DNA of 64,000 bases. Source: Nocardioidaceae bacterium SCSIO 66511. GTDB taxonomy: Bacteria; Actinomycetota; Actinomycetes; Propionibacteriales; Nocardioidaceae. The position numbers and the translations under genes are program-made. The DNA is taken from contig CP095846.1 in NCBI GenBank assembly GCA_023100825.1, positions 868,001 to 932,000 on the forward strand, in the 5' to 3' direction. The notes beneath the pieces were generated by a model, which had not been told where the DNA came from, did not search any database, and saw only the letters and a list, made by a program, of their open reading frames with translations. Positions 16,886 through 28,507 of the stretch are shown piece by piece. Every line of letters begins with the position of its first letter. The first letter of the stretch is position 1.

Positions 16886-19338
16886 CCGTCACCAGCGGAC
16901 CCGGCGAGCAGGCCGCGCCGCCGGAAGAGCTCGTGACGCTGACCATCGACGACGTCGAGGTGAGCGTCCCGAAGGGCACGCTGCTGATTCGCGCCGCCGA
17001 GCTGATGGGCGTCGAGATCCCGCGGTTCTGCGACCACCCGCTGCTCGACCCCGTCGGGGCCTGTCGTCAGTGCCTGGTCGAGATCACCGATGCCGGCAAC
17101 GGGCGGGCAATGCCCAAGCCGCAGGCATCGTGCACGATCCCGGTTGCGCCGGGCATGGTCGTCAAGACCCAGGTGACGTCACCGGTGGCCGAGAAGGCGC
17201 AGCACGGGATCATGGAGTTCCTGCTGATCAACCACCCGCTCGACTGTCCGGTGTGCGACAAGGGCGGCGAGTGCCCGCTGCAGAACCAATCGCTCAGCCA
17301 CGGGTACGGCGAGTCGCGCTTCACCGAGACCAAGCGGACCTTCCCGAAGCCGATCAACGTATCTCCGCAGGTGCTGCTCGACCGTGAGCGCTGCGTTTTG
17401 TGTGCACGTTGTACGCGGTTCTCCGAGCAGGTCGCCGGTGACCCGTTCATCGAGCTGCTCGAGCGCGGTGCCCTCCAGCAGGTCGGCATCTACGAGAATC
17501 AACCCTTCGAGTCGTACTTCTCCGGCAACACGATCCAGATCTGCCCGGTCGGTGCGCTGACGAGTGCCGCGTACCGCTTCCGGTCGCGTCCGTTCGACCT
17601 CGTGTCGACGCCGTCGATCGCCGAGCACGACGCATGCGGCTCGGCGATCCGCGTCGACCACCGGCGCGGCAAGGTGATGCGGCGACTGTCGGGTGACGAT
17701 CCAGAGGTCAACGAGGAGTGGATCACCGACAAGGACCGCTTCGCGTTCACCTACGCACGTCAGCCGGACCGCCTCACGCGGCCGCTCGTACGCGACCCCG
17801 ACACGGGTGAGTTGGAGCCGGCGTCGTGGCCGGCCGCCTTCGCTGTCGCCGCGCGCGGTCTGCAGGCGGCCGAGGGCAAGGTCGGCGTGCTCACCGGCGG
17901 ACGCCTGACCAGCGAAGACGCGTACAGCTACGCGAAGTTCGCACGCGCGGTGCTCGGCACCAACGACATCGACTTCCGTGCGCGTACGCACACCGCCGAG
18001 GAGGCAGCGTTCCTCGGCTCGACGGTGGCGGCGTCGCCACTCGGTGTCACCTTCACCGACCTCGAGCGCGCAAACACGGTCGTACTCGCCGGGTTCGAGC
18101 CGGAGGACGAAGCCGGCACGGTGTTCCTGCGCTTGCGCAAGGGCGCCCGCAAGAACGGCGTGCGTGTGTTCGCGATCGCGAGCCATACGACGCGGTCACT
18201 GACCAAGATGAGCGGTTCGCTGCTTCGTACCCGCCCGGGTGACGAGGCGTCCGCCCTGGACGACGTCGCATCGAATGCCGAGGTCGCCCTCGACGGAGGC
18301 GGCATCATCCTCGTCGGCGAGCGGCTGGCGCAGACCCCCGGTGCGTTGACGGCCGCGCTCGCGCTGAGCCGGAAGACGGGCGCGCGACTCGCCTGGATCC
18401 CGCGCCGTGCCGGCGAGCGAGGCGCACTCGACGCGGGCTGTCTGCCGACGTTGCTGCCGGGCGGGCGCCCCGTACACAGTGCCGAGGCGCGTGCAGACGT
18501 CGCGGCCGCCTGGGGCCTCGACTCGTTGCCCGCACTCGAAGGCCGCGATACCAACTCGATCCTCGCGGCTGCGCGTGACGGCGAGCTGTCCGCCCTCGTG
18601 GTCGGTGGCGTTGAGCTCGACGACCTTCCCGACTCCGAAGCCGCCGCTGCGGCGCTCGATGCGGTCGGGTTCGTGGTGAGCCTGGAGGTACGCGAGAGCG
18701 CGGTGACCGAACGCGCCGACGTCGTACTCCCGGTCGCACCGGTCGTCGAGAAGCCGGGCACCTTCGTGAACTGGGAAGGCCGGCACCGTCGCTTCGAGAC
18801 CGTGCTGGACACCCCGAACTCGCTCACCGACACCCGGGTGCTCGCGGGCATCGCCGAGGAGCTGGGCGACGGGCTCGGCTTCCGTACGGTCGAGCAGGCC
18901 GGCGCGGAGCTGGCCGAGGTCGGACGCTGGGACGGCGCACGTACCCCCGAGCCGCAGAGTGCAGGCGAGCCGCCGGCATCGCCCGGCGAAGGCGAGGTCG
19001 TCCTCGACACCTGGCGACTGATGGTCGACGACGGTCGTGGCCAGGACGGCGACGACTACTACAAGGCCACCGCGCGCAAACCGGTGCTGCGCGCCAGCGA
19101 GGCGACGCTTGCCGGCGCGGGAGTCGGCGACGGCGCCGAGGCAGTCCTCAGCACCGCCGAGGGCGCGATCGCACTGCACGCCGAGATCGCAGATCTACCC
19201 GACGGCGTGGTCTGGGTACCGGCCAACTCCGACGGGCTGAACGTCCGCCGAGTGCTCGGTGCCGGAGCGGGAGACGCGGTACGCATCGAACGCGGTGAAG
19301 CGGGCGATGTGGGAGCGAACGCGGAGGTTGAGAGATGA
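16882..19338 (+). CDS. nuoG: NADH-quinone oxidoreductase subunit G
   Basis: An 818-residue iron-sulfur subunit. The N-terminal [2Fe-2S] ligands are Cys50, Cys61, Cys64 and Cys84. A His-ligated [4Fe-4S] site is His118, Cys122, Cys125 and Cys131, and a further cluster uses CVLCARC and the CPVGAL segment. A molybdopterin-oxidoreductase-like domain without active-site function follows; it is Asp/Glu/Ala-rich and less conserved. NuoG carries the electron wire between NuoF and NuoB. The start overlaps the nuoF TGA (ATGA), and its stop overlaps the nuoH start. Confidence 0.94.
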   Translation: MTVTSGPGEQAAPPEELVTLTIDDVEVSVPKGTLLIRAAELMGVEIPRFCDHPLLDPVGACRQCLVEITDAGNGRAMPKPQASCTIPVAPGMVVKTQVTSPVAEKAQHGIMEFLLINHPLDCPVCDKGGECPLQNQSLSHGYGESRFTETKRTFPKPINVSPQVLLDRERCVLCARCTRFSEQVAGDPFIELLERGALQQVGIYENQPFESYFSGNTIQICPVGALTSAAYRFRSRPFDLVSTPSIAEHDACGSAIRVDHRRGKVMRRLSGDDPEVNEEWITDKDRFAFTYARQPDRLTRPLVRDPDTGELEPASWPAAFAVAARGLQAAEGKVGVLTGGRLTSEDAYSYAKFARAVLGTNDIDFRARTHTAEEAAFLGSTVAASPLGVTFTDLERANTVVLAGFEPEDEAGTVFLRLRKGARKNGVRVFAIASHTTRSLTKMSGSLLRTRPGDEASALDDVASNAEVALDGGGIILVGERLAQTPGALTAALALSRKTGARLAWIPRRAGERGALDAGCLPTLLPGGRPVHSAEARADVAAAWGLDSLPALEGRDTNSILAAARDGELSALVVGGVELDDLPDSEAAAAALDAVGFVVSLEVRESAVTERADVVLPVAPVVEKPGTFVNWEGRHRRFETVLDTPNSLTDTRVLAGIAEELGDGLGFRTVEQAGAELAEVGRWDGARTPEPQSAGEPPASPGEGEVVLDTWRLMVDDGRGQDGDDYYKATARKPVLRASEATLAGAGVGDGAEAVLSTAEGAIALHAEIADLPDGVVWVPANSDGLNVRRVLGAGAGDAVRIERGEAGDVGANAEVER

Positions 19339-20624
19339 GTGATCTCTTCGGCAACGAGACCTTCTGGGTCGTCCTGCTCAAGGCTGTCCTGGTCTTCATC
19401 GTCCTGGTGGTGTTCACGCTCTTCAACATCTGGTTCGAGCGGCGCCTGGTTGCGCGCATGCAGCACCGGGTCGGGCCGAACGTACACGGCCCGTTCGGAC
19501 TGCTCCAGAGCCTTGCCGACGGCGTCAAGCTCGCGCTGAAGGAAGACATCACTCCGACGGCGGCCGATAAGTTCGTCTACTTCCTGGCACCCGTGCTCGC
19601 GACCGGGCCGGCGTTCCTCACCTGGGCGGTCATCCCGTTCGGGCCCGAAGTGACGATCCCGTTCACCGACACCCAGACTCCGCTGCAGCTCACCGATCTC
19701 CCGGTAGCAGTTCTGTACGTCCTGGCCGTCGCATCGGTCGGCATCTACGGCATCGTGCTCGCCGGCTGGTCGTCGGGCTCGACCTACTCGCTGCTGGGTG
19801 CGCTCCGTAGCTCGGCGCAGATGATCTCGTACGAGGTCGCGATGGGCCTGAGCCTGGTCGCGGTCTTCATGTATGCGGGCTCGATGTCGACATCGGAGAT
19901 CGTCGCGGCACAGGCCGACGACATGTGGTTCGGACTACCGCTGATCCCGTCGTTCCTGATCTTCGTGATCGCGATGGTCGGCGAGACGAACCGCGCACCG
20001 TTCGACCTCCCCGAAGCCGAGGGCGAGCTCGTCGGCGGCTTCCACACCGAATACTCATCGCTGAAGTTCGCGCTGTTCTTCCTCGCCGAGTACATCAACA
20101 TGGTCACGGTCTCCGCGATGGCGACCACGATGTTCCTCGGCGGCTGGCGCGCACCGTGGCCGATCTCCCAGTGGGACGCCGCCAACGAGGGCTACTGGCC
20201 GGTGCTGTGGTTCCTCGGCAAGGTGCTGCTGTTCATCTGCCTGTTCGTCTGGCTGCGCGGTACGCTCCCGCGGATGCGCTACGACCAGTTCATGCGCTTC
20301 GGCTGGAAGATCCTGATCCCGGTCTCGCTGGTCTGGATCGTCGCGGTCGCGGTCGTCCGACGCATCCGTCTCGACGGCGGCATGGACACCCAGACGGCGA
20401 TGATCATCGGCGGGGTCGTGCTTGCCGCGCTCGTCGTCGTGATGATGATCCCCGAGCGCAAGACACCCGACGAGCCCGCCGAGGCAGAGTTCGACGCGTT
20501 CGCGGGCGGCTACCCCGTACCCCCGCCGCGCGGTCAGGAGCTGTCCTCGCAGGTCGGTAAGCGAAACGACGAGCTCGTGGCGTCTCGGGCCGCGGACTCC
20601 ACCGAGGAGGAAGGCAATGGCTGA
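19335..20624 (+). CDS. nuoH: NADH-quinone oxidoreductase subunit H
   Basis: A 429-residue membrane subunit with eight or so TM helices. Recognisable are [17 protein letters not shown], the quinone-site loop [20 protein letters not shown], and a [18 protein letters not shown] helix. It links the quinone cavity to the proton channels. A hydrophilic C-terminal tail of about 70 residues ([15 protein letters not shown]) extends beyond the E. coli length and is common in actinobacteria. Its end overlaps the nuoI start. Confidence 0.95.
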   Translation: MSDLFGNETFWVVLLKAVLVFIVLVVFTLFNIWFERRLVARMQHRVGPNVHGPFGLLQSLADGVKLALKEDITPTAADKFVYFLAPVLATGPAFLTWAVIPFGPEVTIPFTDTQTPLQLTDLPVAVLYVLAVASVGIYGIVLAGWSSGSTYSLLGALRSSAQMISYEVAMGLSLVAVFMYAGSMSTSEIVAAQADDMWFGLPLIPSFLIFVIAMVGETNRAPFDLPEAEGELVGGFHTEYSSLKFALFFLAEYINMVTVSAMATTMFLGGWRAPWPISQWDAANEGYWPVLWFLGKVLLFICLFVWLRGTLPRMRYDQFMRFGWKILIPVSLVWIVAVAVVRRIRLDGGMDTQTAMIIGGVVLAALVVVMMIPERKTPDEPAEAEFDAFAGGYPVPPPRGQELSSQVGKRNDELVASRAADSTEEEGNG

Positions 20625-21186
20625 GTCTCGCCCCCGCCTGAAGGAACAGCTGTGGGACCCGATCGCCGGGTTCGGCGTCACGTTCCGCACGATGTTCCGC
20701 AAGACCGTCACGGAGCAGTACCCGTTCGAGAAGAAACCGACGGCTCCGCGCTTCCATGGTCGCCATCAGCTCAACCGCTGGCCCGACGGACTCGAGAAGT
20801 GCATCGGCTGCGAGCTGTGCGCATGGGCCTGCCCGGCCGATGCGATCTACGTCGAGGGTGCGTCCAACGGCGGTGACGATGAGCGGTTCTCACCGGGTGA
20901 GCGGTACGGCCGGGTGTACCAGATCAACTACCTGCGTTGCATTCTGTGTGGCCTGTGCATCGAGGCGTGCCCGACGCGCGCGCTCACGATGACCAACGAG
21001 TACGAGCTCGCCGACAACTCCCGCGAGAAGCTCATCTACGAGAAGCAGGATCTCCTCGCTCCACTGCTGCCCGGTATGGAGCAGCCGCCGCACGGCATGC
21101 GTCTCGGTGACGACGATGACGACTACTACCGCAACGCCACCCGTGACACGGTCGCGACCGGAACCGACGCGGAGGCAGACGAGTGA
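20617..21186 (+). CDS. nuoI: NADH-quinone oxidoreductase subunit I
   Basis: A 189-residue ferredoxin-type subunit with two [4Fe-4S] sites: Cys62, 65, 68, 72 (CIGCELC-x3-C) and Cys108, 111, 114, 118 (CILCGLC-x3-C). It carries electrons between NuoG and NuoB along the connecting arm. The C-terminal 40 residues are acidic ([10 protein letters not shown]) and probably disordered. A conserved [12 protein letters not shown] stretch precedes this tail. Confidence 0.95.
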   Translation: MAESRPRLKEQLWDPIAGFGVTFRTMFRKTVTEQYPFEKKPTAPRFHGRHQLNRWPDGLEKCIGCELCAWACPADAIYVEGASNGGDDERFSPGERYGRVYQINYLRCILCGLCIEACPTRALTMTNEYELADNSREKLIYEKQDLLAPLLPGMEQPPHGMRLGDDDDDYYRNATRDTVATGTDAEADE

Positions 21187-22028
21187 ACGCCTGGGAAGAG
21201 TTCGCGTTCTGGCTGATGGGCGCGATCATGGTGGCGTCTGCGCTCGGCATGGTCCTTGCGCGCAAGGCGGTCCACTGTGCGTTGTTCCTCGCCACGATCA
21301 TGATCACGCTCGCGATCATGTACGCCGCGCAGGGCGCGCCGTTCCTGTTCGCCGTCCAGATCATCGTCTACACCGGCGCGATCCTGATGCTGTTCTTGTT
21401 CGTGCTGATGCTGGTCGGCGTCGACTCCTCCGACTCGATCGTCGAGACGATCAAGGGTCAGCGCCTCCTCGCGGCGTTCGTGGGCATAGTCTTCGGCGTC
21501 GTGTTCGCCGTTGCCGTCTCGCAGACCGCAGTCGGTACGGTCGCCGGCACCGATGTAGCAAACGAAGACGGCAACGTCTACGGCATCGCCAAGTACCTGT
21601 TCTCCGACTACATGTACGCCTTCGAGCTCACCGGCGCCCTGCTGACCGCCGCGGTCCTCGCCGCAATGGTGCTGGCACATCGCGAGCGCCTGGTGAAGAA
21701 GCAGACCCAGCGCGAGCTGGCTGAGCAGCGGATGGTCGACTACGCCGAGTCCGGTAAGCACCCGGGTCCGCTGCCGACACCGGGTGTCTTCGCCCGCCAC
21801 AACGCCAACGACACCCCGGCACTGTTGCCCGACGGGTCGATCTCGCAGCTGTCCATCTCGCGTACGCTGCGTGCCCGCGGCTCGGTCAAGGGCGCGCTCA
21901 CCGACGACGTGAACGAGACGATCCGGATGCTCGATCCCGAGGCGCAGGTCGACGAACGCGACGACACCTCGCCGCCGGAAGCCGACGCGCAAGACGACAA
22001 CCGAGACGAGGACGGTGACGACAAGTGA
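21183..22028 (+). CDS. nuoJ: NADH-quinone oxidoreductase subunit J
   Basis: A 281-residue membrane subunit with five TM helices in the first 175 residues. [17 protein letters not shown] carries the pi-bulge helix (TM3) characteristic of NuoJ, which lies beside the E-channel. The C-terminal 100 residues are hydrophilic, Asp-rich and without known fold, longer than the E. coli protein. GTG start in an overlap with nuoI; its TGA overlaps the GTG of nuoK. Confidence 0.93.
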   Translation: MNAWEEFAFWLMGAIMVASALGMVLARKAVHCALFLATIMITLAIMYAAQGAPFLFAVQIIVYTGAILMLFLFVLMLVGVDSSDSIVETIKGQRLLAAFVGIVFGVVFAVAVSQTAVGTVAGTDVANEDGNVYGIAKYLFSDYMYAFELTGALLTAAVLAAMVLAHRERLVKKQTQRELAEQRMVDYAESGKHPGPLPTPGVFARHNANDTPALLPDGSISQLSISRTLRARGSVKGALTDDVNETIRMLDPEAQVDERDDTSPPEADAQDDNRDEDGDDK

Positions 22029-22324
22029 GTCCCACCTGGTTCCTGACGCTCTCGGCGCTGCTGTTCACCATCGGCGCGGTCGGCGTACTCGTACGCCGCA
22101 ACGCGATCGTCGTGTTCATGTGCATCGAGTTGATGCTGAACGCCTGCAACCTCACCCTGGTGACCTTCTCGCGCGTCCACGGCACGCTCGAGGGCCAGGT
22201 TGCCGCGTTCTTCGTGATGGTCGTCGCCGCCGCCGAGGTCGTCGTCGGCCTGGCGATCATCGTGGCGATCTACCGTGCCCGGCGTTCGGCTTCTGTCGAC
22301 GACACCAGCCTGCTGAAGTACTGA
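22025..22324 (+). CDS. nuoK: NADH-quinone oxidoreductase subunit K
   Basis: A 99-residue, three-TM subunit of the MrpC type. The buried Glu residues of TM2 and TM3 are seen in [16 protein letters not shown] and [19 protein letters not shown]. These carboxylates take part in proton movement. Length and topology are standard. GAGGAGAG right after its stop is the ribosome binding site of nuoL. Confidence 0.95.
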   Translation: MSPTWFLTLSALLFTIGAVGVLVRRNAIVVFMCIELMLNACNLTLVTFSRVHGTLEGQVAAFFVMVVAAAEVVVGLAIIVAIYRARRSASVDDTSLLKY

Positions 22325-22334
22325 GGAGAGTGTC

Positions 22335-24266
22335 TTGACTCATCTCATCGCCAGTTCCGAGCATGCCGGTACGATCGCTCCGGTAGCAGCGGACGGCTCG
22401 TTCTCACTGCTGTGGCTGCTGGTCGCACTACCGCTTGCGAGCGCCGCCGTGCTACTGCTCGTCGGTCGTCGGGGCGACAAATGGGGTCATCTGCTCGGCA
22501 CCGCGGCGCCGCTGGCGTCGTTCGTGATCGGCGTGATCACATTCGTCGAGCTACTCGGCCGCAACGACTCCGATCGCACCGTCTCGCAGAACCTCTTCAC
22601 CTGGATCGAGGTCGGCGGCTTCAACGTCGACATGGAGATCCTGTACGACCCGCTGTCGGCGGTCTTCGTACTGCTGATCACCGGTGTGGGATCGCTGATC
22701 CACATCTACTCCATCGGTTACATGGAGCACGACGAGCGACGTCGGCGATTCTTCGCGTACCTCAACCTGTTCGTCGCGGCGATGCTGACACTCGTACTCG
22801 CCAGCGACTACCTGGTCCTGTTCCTCGGCTGGGAGGGCGTCGGCCTGGCGTCGTACCTGTTGATCGGGTTCTGGCAGCACAAGAACTCCGCGGCGGTCGC
22901 GGCCAAGAAGGCCTTCGTCGTCAACCGGGTCGGCGACATGGGCATGGCACTCGCGATCATGCTGATGTTCGCGCAGTTCGGTACGACCTCGATGGCCGGT
23001 GTCTCCACCGTGGCCGGCGAGGCGTCCAACGCCGCTGCAACGGCACTCGGCCTGCTGCTTCTGCTCGGTGCCTGCGGTAAGTCCGCTCAGGTACCCCTGC
23101 AGAGCTGGCTGCTCGACGCGATGGAAGGCCCGACGCCGGTCTCGGCGTTGATCCACGCCGCGACGATGGTGACCGCGGGCGTCTACCTGATCGTCCGGTC
23201 GAACTTCATCTTCAACGAGTCGGAAGCCGCACGTACCGCCGTTGTGACCGTCGGTCTCGTGACGTTGTTGTTCGGTGCGATCATCGGTTGTGCCAAGGAC
23301 GACATCAAGAAGGCACTGGCCGGTTCGACCATGAGCCAGATCGGCTACATGACACTCGCCGCAGGGCTCGGCCCGGCCGGTTATGCGTTCGCGATCTTCC
23401 ATCTGCTGACGCACGGCTTCTTCAAGGCCAACATGTTCCTCGGCGCCGGCTCGGTGATGCACGGTACGAACGACGACGTCGACATGCGCCATTACGGCGC
23501 ATTGCAGCGGGCGATGCCGATCACGTTCCTGACCTTCGCGGCCGGCTATCTCGCGATCATCGGCTTCCCGGGCTTCTCCGGGTTCTTCTCCAAGGACAAG
23601 ATCATCGAGGCCGCGTTCGCCGACAACATCTGGATCGGTCTCGGTGCCGTTCTCGGTGCCGGCATCACCGCGTTCTACATGACGCGACTGATGATCATGA
23701 CGTTCGTCTCCGAGAAGCGGTGGCGCGAAGGCGTACACCCGCATGAGTCGCCGCGGGTCATGACGGTGCCGCTGCTGGTGCTCGCCGCGCTCTCGGTGTT
23801 CGGCGGCGTGCTGCTGCTCGGTAACTGGATCAGCGACTGGCTCGAGCCGGTCGTCGGTCACGAGGAGCACCACCTCGACGTGCCCGTATGGGTGCTGACG
23901 GTGTTCGTGCTCGCGGTCGTCGCGGTCGGCATCGTGATCGCCTACTTCCGCTACCTGCGCGACGAGATCCCCGACGTCGCCCCGACGAAGGTCTCGGTGT
24001 TCACCAAGGCGGCGCGTGCCGACCTGTACGGTGACGCGTTCAACGAGGCCGTGTTCATGCGGCCGGGTCAGTACCTCACCCGGACCCTCGTCTTCGTCGA
24101 CAACCGCGGCATCGACGGAGCCGTCAACGGCATCGCAGGTCTGACCGGACGCGCGGCGAACGCGGTTCGTCGCTGGCAAAACGGATACGTGCGTTCGTAC
24201 GCACTCGCAACCTTTGGAGGCGCGCTCCTCGTGGTGCTCGCAATGCTGGCGGTGAACCTGACATGA
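22335..24266 (+). CDS. nuoL: NADH-quinone oxidoreductase subunit L
   Basis: A 643-residue antiporter-like subunit starting at TTG, supported by GAGGAGAG upstream. It is the distal proton channel, with conserved [16 protein letters not shown] (Glu of TM5), [11 protein letters not shown] (Lys), [19 protein letters not shown] and TMSQIGYM. The long lateral helix and the terminal TM helix are represented by the C-terminal 120 residues. Length is normal for the family. The ATG of nuoM overlaps its stop. Confidence 0.95.
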   Translation: MTHLIASSEHAGTIAPVAADGSFSLLWLLVALPLASAAVLLLVGRRGDKWGHLLGTAAPLASFVIGVITFVELLGRNDSDRTVSQNLFTWIEVGGFNVDMEILYDPLSAVFVLLITGVGSLIHIYSIGYMEHDERRRRFFAYLNLFVAAMLTLVLASDYLVLFLGWEGVGLASYLLIGFWQHKNSAAVAAKKAFVVNRVGDMGMALAIMLMFAQFGTTSMAGVSTVAGEASNAAATALGLLLLLGACGKSAQVPLQSWLLDAMEGPTPVSALIHAATMVTAGVYLIVRSNFIFNESEAARTAVVTVGLVTLLFGAIIGCAKDDIKKALAGSTMSQIGYMTLAAGLGPAGYAFAIFHLLTHGFFKANMFLGAGSVMHGTNDDVDMRHYGALQRAMPITFLTFAAGYLAIIGFPGFSGFFSKDKIIEAAFADNIWIGLGAVLGAGITAFYMTRLMIMTFVSEKRWREGVHPHESPRVMTVPLLVLAALSVFGGVLLLGNWISDWLEPVVGHEEHHLDVPVWVLTVFVLAVVAVGIVIAYFRYLRDEIPDVAPTKVSVFTKAARADLYGDAFNEAVFMRPGQYLTRTLVFVDNRGIDGAVNGIAGLTGRAANAVRRWQNGYVRSYALATFGGALLVVLAMLAVNLT

Positions 24267-25801
24267 GTTTTCCCTGGCTCACTGTTATTGCCGCGCTGCC
24301 GATCGTCGGTGCGCTGGTCCTGGTCGCGCTGCCGCGCGGGCGTACCGCTCTGGTCAAGCAGACCGCGATCGGCTTCACCGCCGTCACGTTGGCGGTCGCC
24401 ATTGCCATGGCGACGCAGTACTCCGCGAGCGACGGCGGCTACCAGCTGACCGAGAAGCATGAGTGGATCGGCCTCTTCGGCGCGTACTACGCCGTCGGCG
24501 TCAACGGCATCGGGCTCACCCTGATCCTGATGACGGTGATCCTCACCCCGATCGTCGTACTCGCATCCTGGCGCGACGGCGACACCGGGCGCTGGAGCCC
24601 GAACGCCTTCTTCGCTTGGATGCTCGCGCTCGAGGGCCTTGCGATCGGCGTCTTCGCCGCGATGGACGTGTTCTTGTTCTACGTCCTGTTCGAGGCGACG
24701 CTCATCCCGATCTATTTCCTGATCGGCGGTTTCGGCGGGGCAAAGCGCTCGTACGCCGCGATCAAGTTCCTGCTGTTCTCGCTCGTCGGCGGGCTCCTGA
24801 TGCTCGCGTCGGTCGTCGGGCTGTACGTCGTATCGGCCGACCAGGGCGATCCGAGCTTCCTGATCACCGATCTGATGAGCCTCGACATCGGCGAGACCAC
24901 CGGCCGCTGGCTGTTCCTCGGCTTCATGATCGCGTTCGCGATCAAGGCGCCGATGTGGCCCGTGCACACCTGGCTGCCCGATGCCGCGGCGGCAGGTACG
25001 CCCGGAACATCGGTGTTGCTGGTCAGCATCCTGGACAAGATCGGCACGTTCGGCATGATCCGGCTGTGCCTCGGGATCTTCCCGGAGGCATCGCAGTGGG
25101 CAAGCCCCGTGGTGATCGTGCTGGCCGTGATCAGCGTCATCTACGGTGCGTTGCTGGCGATCGGCCAAGACGACATCCGCCGGCTCATCGCCTACACGTC
25201 GGTGTCGCACTTCGGCTTCATCGTGCTCGGCATCTTCGTACTCAACAGCCAGTCGGCGTCGGGTGCGTCGCTCTACATGTTCAACCACGGATTGTCGACG
25301 GCCGCGTTGTTCCTGGTCACCGGCGTCATGATCAGTCGGCGAGGCTCGGCGCGAATCTCCGACTTCGGCGGCGTACAGAAGATCGCGCCGTTGCTCGCCG
25401 GGGTGTTCCTGATCGCCGGTCTGTCCAGCTTGTCGCTGCCTGGGTTGTCGCCGTTCGTGAGCGAGTTCCTCGTACTCGCAGGCACGTTCACGCATTCGAT
25501 CGCGGCTGCCGCGGTCGCGACGCTCGGCATCGTGCTCGCTGCGCTGTACATCCTGTTGATGTACCAACGCACGATGACCGGACCACTGCGCGAGGACAAC
25601 GAGGGAGTCACCGACCTGCGTCCGCGCGAGTTGGCCGCGTTGGCGCCGACCGTTGTTCTGATCATCGGCCTCGGGTTCTTCCCGCAGCCGCTGCTCGACG
25701 TGATCAACCCGGCCGTCTCCGACACGCTCGAGCACGTCGGCGTCCACGATCCTGAGCCCGACCACCCGGCTGCTGAGTCGGCGGAGGAGGCACACCAGTG
25801 A
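24263..25801 (+). CDS. nuoM: NADH-quinone oxidoreductase subunit M
   Basis: A 512-residue antiporter-like proton-channel subunit with about 14 TM helices. The key Glu lies in [15 protein letters not shown] (TM5), the Lys in [18 protein letters not shown], and the second half has [17 protein letters not shown] and [17 protein letters not shown]. It begins ATGAG within the nuoL stop and ends within the nuoN start. The acidic tail ([15 protein letters not shown]) is an actinobacterial feature. Confidence 0.95.
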   Translation: MSFPWLTVIAALPIVGALVLVALPRGRTALVKQTAIGFTAVTLAVAIAMATQYSASDGGYQLTEKHEWIGLFGAYYAVGVNGIGLTLILMTVILTPIVVLASWRDGDTGRWSPNAFFAWMLALEGLAIGVFAAMDVFLFYVLFEATLIPIYFLIGGFGGAKRSYAAIKFLLFSLVGGLLMLASVVGLYVVSADQGDPSFLITDLMSLDIGETTGRWLFLGFMIAFAIKAPMWPVHTWLPDAAAAGTPGTSVLLVSILDKIGTFGMIRLCLGIFPEASQWASPVVIVLAVISVIYGALLAIGQDDIRRLIAYTSVSHFGFIVLGIFVLNSQSASGASLYMFNHGLSTAALFLVTGVMISRRGSARISDFGGVQKIAPLLAGVFLIAGLSSLSLPGLSPFVSEFLVLAGTFTHSIAAAAVATLGIVLAALYILLMYQRTMTGPLREDNEGVTDLRPRELAALAPTVVLIIGLGFFPQPLLDVINPAVSDTLEHVGVHDPEPDHPAAESAEEAHQ

Positions 25802-27417
25802 GCTCAGCTCTACTCGCAGCGCCCCCGGACATCTCGGGGCCGTCGATCGAGTACTCCGTCATCTACCCGGTCCTGATCGTCTTCGGGGCTGCGTTCGTCG
25901 GCGTGATGCTCGAAGCGTTCGCGCCGCGCAAGGTGCGCTACTTCTCGCAGCTGGTCGTCACCCTGATCGGGCTCATCGCCGCCTTCGTCGGCACGATCCA
26001 GGTCGCGGCCGGGCTCGACGAGACGTCCGGTGGTGCCGCTTCGGCGCGAGGCAAGGTCGTTGCCGAGGGTGCACTTGCGGTCGACGGTCCGACGGTCTTC
26101 ATCTGGGGACTCGTCCTCATCCTCGCGTTCGTCAGCATGCTGCTGTTCGCCGAGCGTCGACTCGAGGGCGGACTCACCGCGTTCGCTGGCCAGGCCGCCG
26201 CGATCCCCGGCACCGAGGCGGAGCGCGAAGACACCGCACAGCGGGTCGAGCAGACGGAGATCTTCCCGCTCGCCCTGTTCGCCATCGGCGGCATGATGGT
26301 CTTCCCAGCGTCGAATGACCTGATCACGATGTTCATCGCGCTCGAGGTGCTGTCGTTGCCGCTGTACGTACTCTGCGGCATGGCTCGGCGGCGTCGCCTC
26401 CTCTCGCAGGAGGCCGCGATGAAGTACTTCCTGCTCGGTGCGTTCGCATCGGCGTTCTTCCTGTACGGAATCGCGCTCACCTATGGCTACGCGGGCAGCC
26501 TGACGATGGCCGGGATCGCCGATGCAGTCGCGAGCCGCTCGGGCGGTCACAACCTGCTTCTCGCGGGTATCGGCCTGCTCGCCGTCGGCACGCTGTTCAA
26601 GGTGTCGGCAGCGCCGTTCCACGCGTGGACGCCCGACGTCTACCAAGGTGCCCCGACGGCCGTCACCGGCTTCATGGCCGCGTGTACGAAGGTCGCCGGC
26701 TTCGGCGCCCTGCTGCGGATCTTCTTCGTGGCGTTCGGTGACGCGCAATGGGACTGGCGCCCGATGCTCTGGATCATCGCCGGACTCACCATGGTCATCG
26801 GCTCTCTGGTCGCCATCGCGCAGACGGATATGAAGCGCATGCTCGCGTACTCCTCCGTCGCACACGCAGGCTTCCTGCTGGTCGGTGTCGCCGGTGCGGT
26901 CGGTGTGACTGCCGATTACACGGGCATCACCAGCATCGAGAGTGTGCTGTTCTACCTGGCCACGTACGGCTTCCCGACGATCGGTGCGTTCGCCATCGTG
27001 ACGCTCGTACGTGATGCGGGCGGCGAGGCGACGCACCTCTCGCGGTGGGCGGGGCTCGGTAAGGAGTCACCGCTGCTCGCCTGCATCTTCGCGTTCTTCC
27101 TGCTCGCATTCGCGGGAATCCCGCTCACCAGCGGCTTCATGGGCAAGTGGGCGGTGTTCGGCGCGGCTTGGGCCGGCGACGCCTGGCTGCTCGTGGTGAT
27201 CGGCGTGCTGATGAGCGCCGTGGCGGCGTTCTTCTACGTCCGGGTGATCGTGCTGATGTTCTTCCAGGAGCCGACCGGCGAGGGCCCGACCGTCGCCGTA
27301 CCGAGCTATCTGACCTCGGTCGTTCTCGCCGTGACGGTTGCTGTCACAATCGTGTTGGGCATCGTCCCCGGACCGGTGCTCGAGCTTGCCCAGCATGCGG
27401 GCGCGTTCGTACGCTGA
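25798..27417 (+). CDS. nuoN: NADH-quinone oxidoreductase subunit N
   Basis: A 539-residue antiporter-like subunit starting at GTG within the nuoM stop. It has IALEVLSLPLYVLCGMARRR (TM5 Glu), FKVSAAPFHAWTPDVYQGAPT (Lys and conserved loop), and RMLAYSSVAHAGFLLVGV. It ends the standard nuoA-N set, so this is a full NADH-dependent complex I. The next gene, polyprenyl synthase, starts 25 bases after its stop. Confidence 0.95.
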   Translation: MSSALLAAPPDISGPSIEYSVIYPVLIVFGAAFVGVMLEAFAPRKVRYFSQLVVTLIGLIAAFVGTIQVAAGLDETSGGAASARGKVVAEGALAVDGPTVFIWGLVLILAFVSMLLFAERRLEGGLTAFAGQAAAIPGTEAEREDTAQRVEQTEIFPLALFAIGGMMVFPASNDLITMFIALEVLSLPLYVLCGMARRRRLLSQEAAMKYFLLGAFASAFFLYGIALTYGYAGSLTMAGIADAVASRSGGHNLLLAGIGLLAVGTLFKVSAAPFHAWTPDVYQGAPTAVTGFMAACTKVAGFGALLRIFFVAFGDAQWDWRPMLWIIAGLTMVIGSLVAIAQTDMKRMLAYSSVAHAGFLLVGVAGAVGVTADYTGITSIESVLFYLATYGFPTIGAFAIVTLVRDAGGEATHLSRWAGLGKESPLLACIFAFFLLAFAGIPLTSGFMGKWAVFGAAWAGDAWLLVVIGVLMSAVAAFFYVRVIVLMFFQEPTGEGPTVAVPSYLTSVVLAVTVAVTIVLGIVPGPVLELAQHAGAFVR

Positions 27418-27442
27418 CCTGCACTTTGATCGAGGAGTCGTC

Positions 27443-28435
27443 GTGTCGTCCACGTTTGGCGTGACCATGACCGACGACGCCTTCGAGGCGCGCGTACGCG
27501 GTCGGCTCGACTCCGTCGAGCAGGCGCTCACCGATGCGGCGGCCACCGACGAGGCGTTCATCGCCGAAGCCGCGACCCATCTGTTGCGCGCGGGCGGCAA
27601 ACGGTTTCGGCCGTTACTCGTCGTGCTGACCGCTGAGTTCGGCGATCCGGTCGCCGAGGGTGTGGTGCCCGCCGCACTCGTCGTCGAGTTGACCCATCTG
27701 GCGACGCTGTACCACGACGATGTGATGGATGAAGCATCGCTTCGGCGCGGAGCCGAGAGCGCGAACGCGCGCTGGGACAACTCGATCGCGATCCTCACCG
27801 GTGACTACCTGTTCGCCCGGGCCTCGCATGTCGTCGCAGATCTCGGACCGGATGCCGTGCGCATCCAGGCCGAGACGTTCTCCCGCCTCGTCCAGGGTCA
27901 GATCCGAGAGACGATGGGTCCGCGCGACGGCGAGCAGCCGCTCGAGCACTACCTGTCGGTCGTCTCGGACAAGACCGGGTCACTCATCGCGACGTCCGCG
28001 CGCTTCGGCGCCATGATGGCGGGCGCATCGGAGTCGGTGCAACAGCGGTTGACCGAGTTCGGCGAGCGCATCGGATCCGCGTTCCAGCTCAGCGACGACA
28101 TCATCGACGTCGCAAGTGACTCACACGACTCCGGCAAGACCCCGGGCACCGATCTGCGCGAGGGTGTGCCCACGCTGCCCACGTTGATCGCCCGGTCGTC
28201 GGACTCACCGCAGGATGCACGGTTGCGTGAACTTCTGTCGGGGCCCATCTCCAGCGACGCTGACCATGCCGAAGCACTCGCGTTGCTTCGCGAGCACTCG
28301 GCACTCGACGAGGCGCGAGCCTTCGTACGAGGCCGTGCCGATGAGGCGCGAGCCCTGCTCGCGGATCTGCCGCCCGGCCACGCTCGCGACGCCCTCGAGT
28401 CGCTCTGCGACACGGTCGTCACCCGCATCGCCTGA
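27443..28435 (+). CDS. Long-chain trans-polyprenyl diphosphate synthase (menaquinone side chain)
   Basis: A 330-residue prenyltransferase with two Asp-rich motifs, DDVMD (92-96) and DDIID (218-222), plus GGKRFRP (51-57) and a DKTGSLIATSARFGA stretch. It condenses isopentenyl diphosphate onto an allylic primer. Residues before the first Asp motif (ELTHLATLYHDD) are of the long-chain (hepta- to decaprenyl) type. GTG 27443 is chosen because GAGGAG stands just upstream. Its place right behind nuoN suggests that it makes the menaquinone tail; the chain length cannot be read with confidence. Confidence 0.88.
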   Translation: MSSTFGVTMTDDAFEARVRGRLDSVEQALTDAAATDEAFIAEAATHLLRAGGKRFRPLLVVLTAEFGDPVAEGVVPAALVVELTHLATLYHDDVMDEASLRRGAESANARWDNSIAILTGDYLFARASHVVADLGPDAVRIQAETFSRLVQGQIRETMGPRDGEQPLEHYLSVVSDKTGSLIATSARFGAMMAGASESVQQRLTEFGERIGSAFQLSDDIIDVASDSHDSGKTPGTDLREGVPTLPTLIARSSDSPQDARLRELLSGPISSDADHAEALALLREHSALDEARAFVRGRADEARALLADLPPGHARDALESLCDTVVTRIA

Positions 28436-28507
28436 CGAGGGTTCGCAGGGTCCCCGCCGCACGGGTCGGAGCAGGGGTGGCCGAGTCAGTCGACTCCTGC
28501 CACGTCA

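Noticed and set aside
22551-25795. Long minus-strand open frames opposite nuoL and nuoM
   Set aside because: They are complementary shadows of highly hydrophobic, GC-rich genes; composition is dominated by Arg, Asp, Glu and His with no domains.
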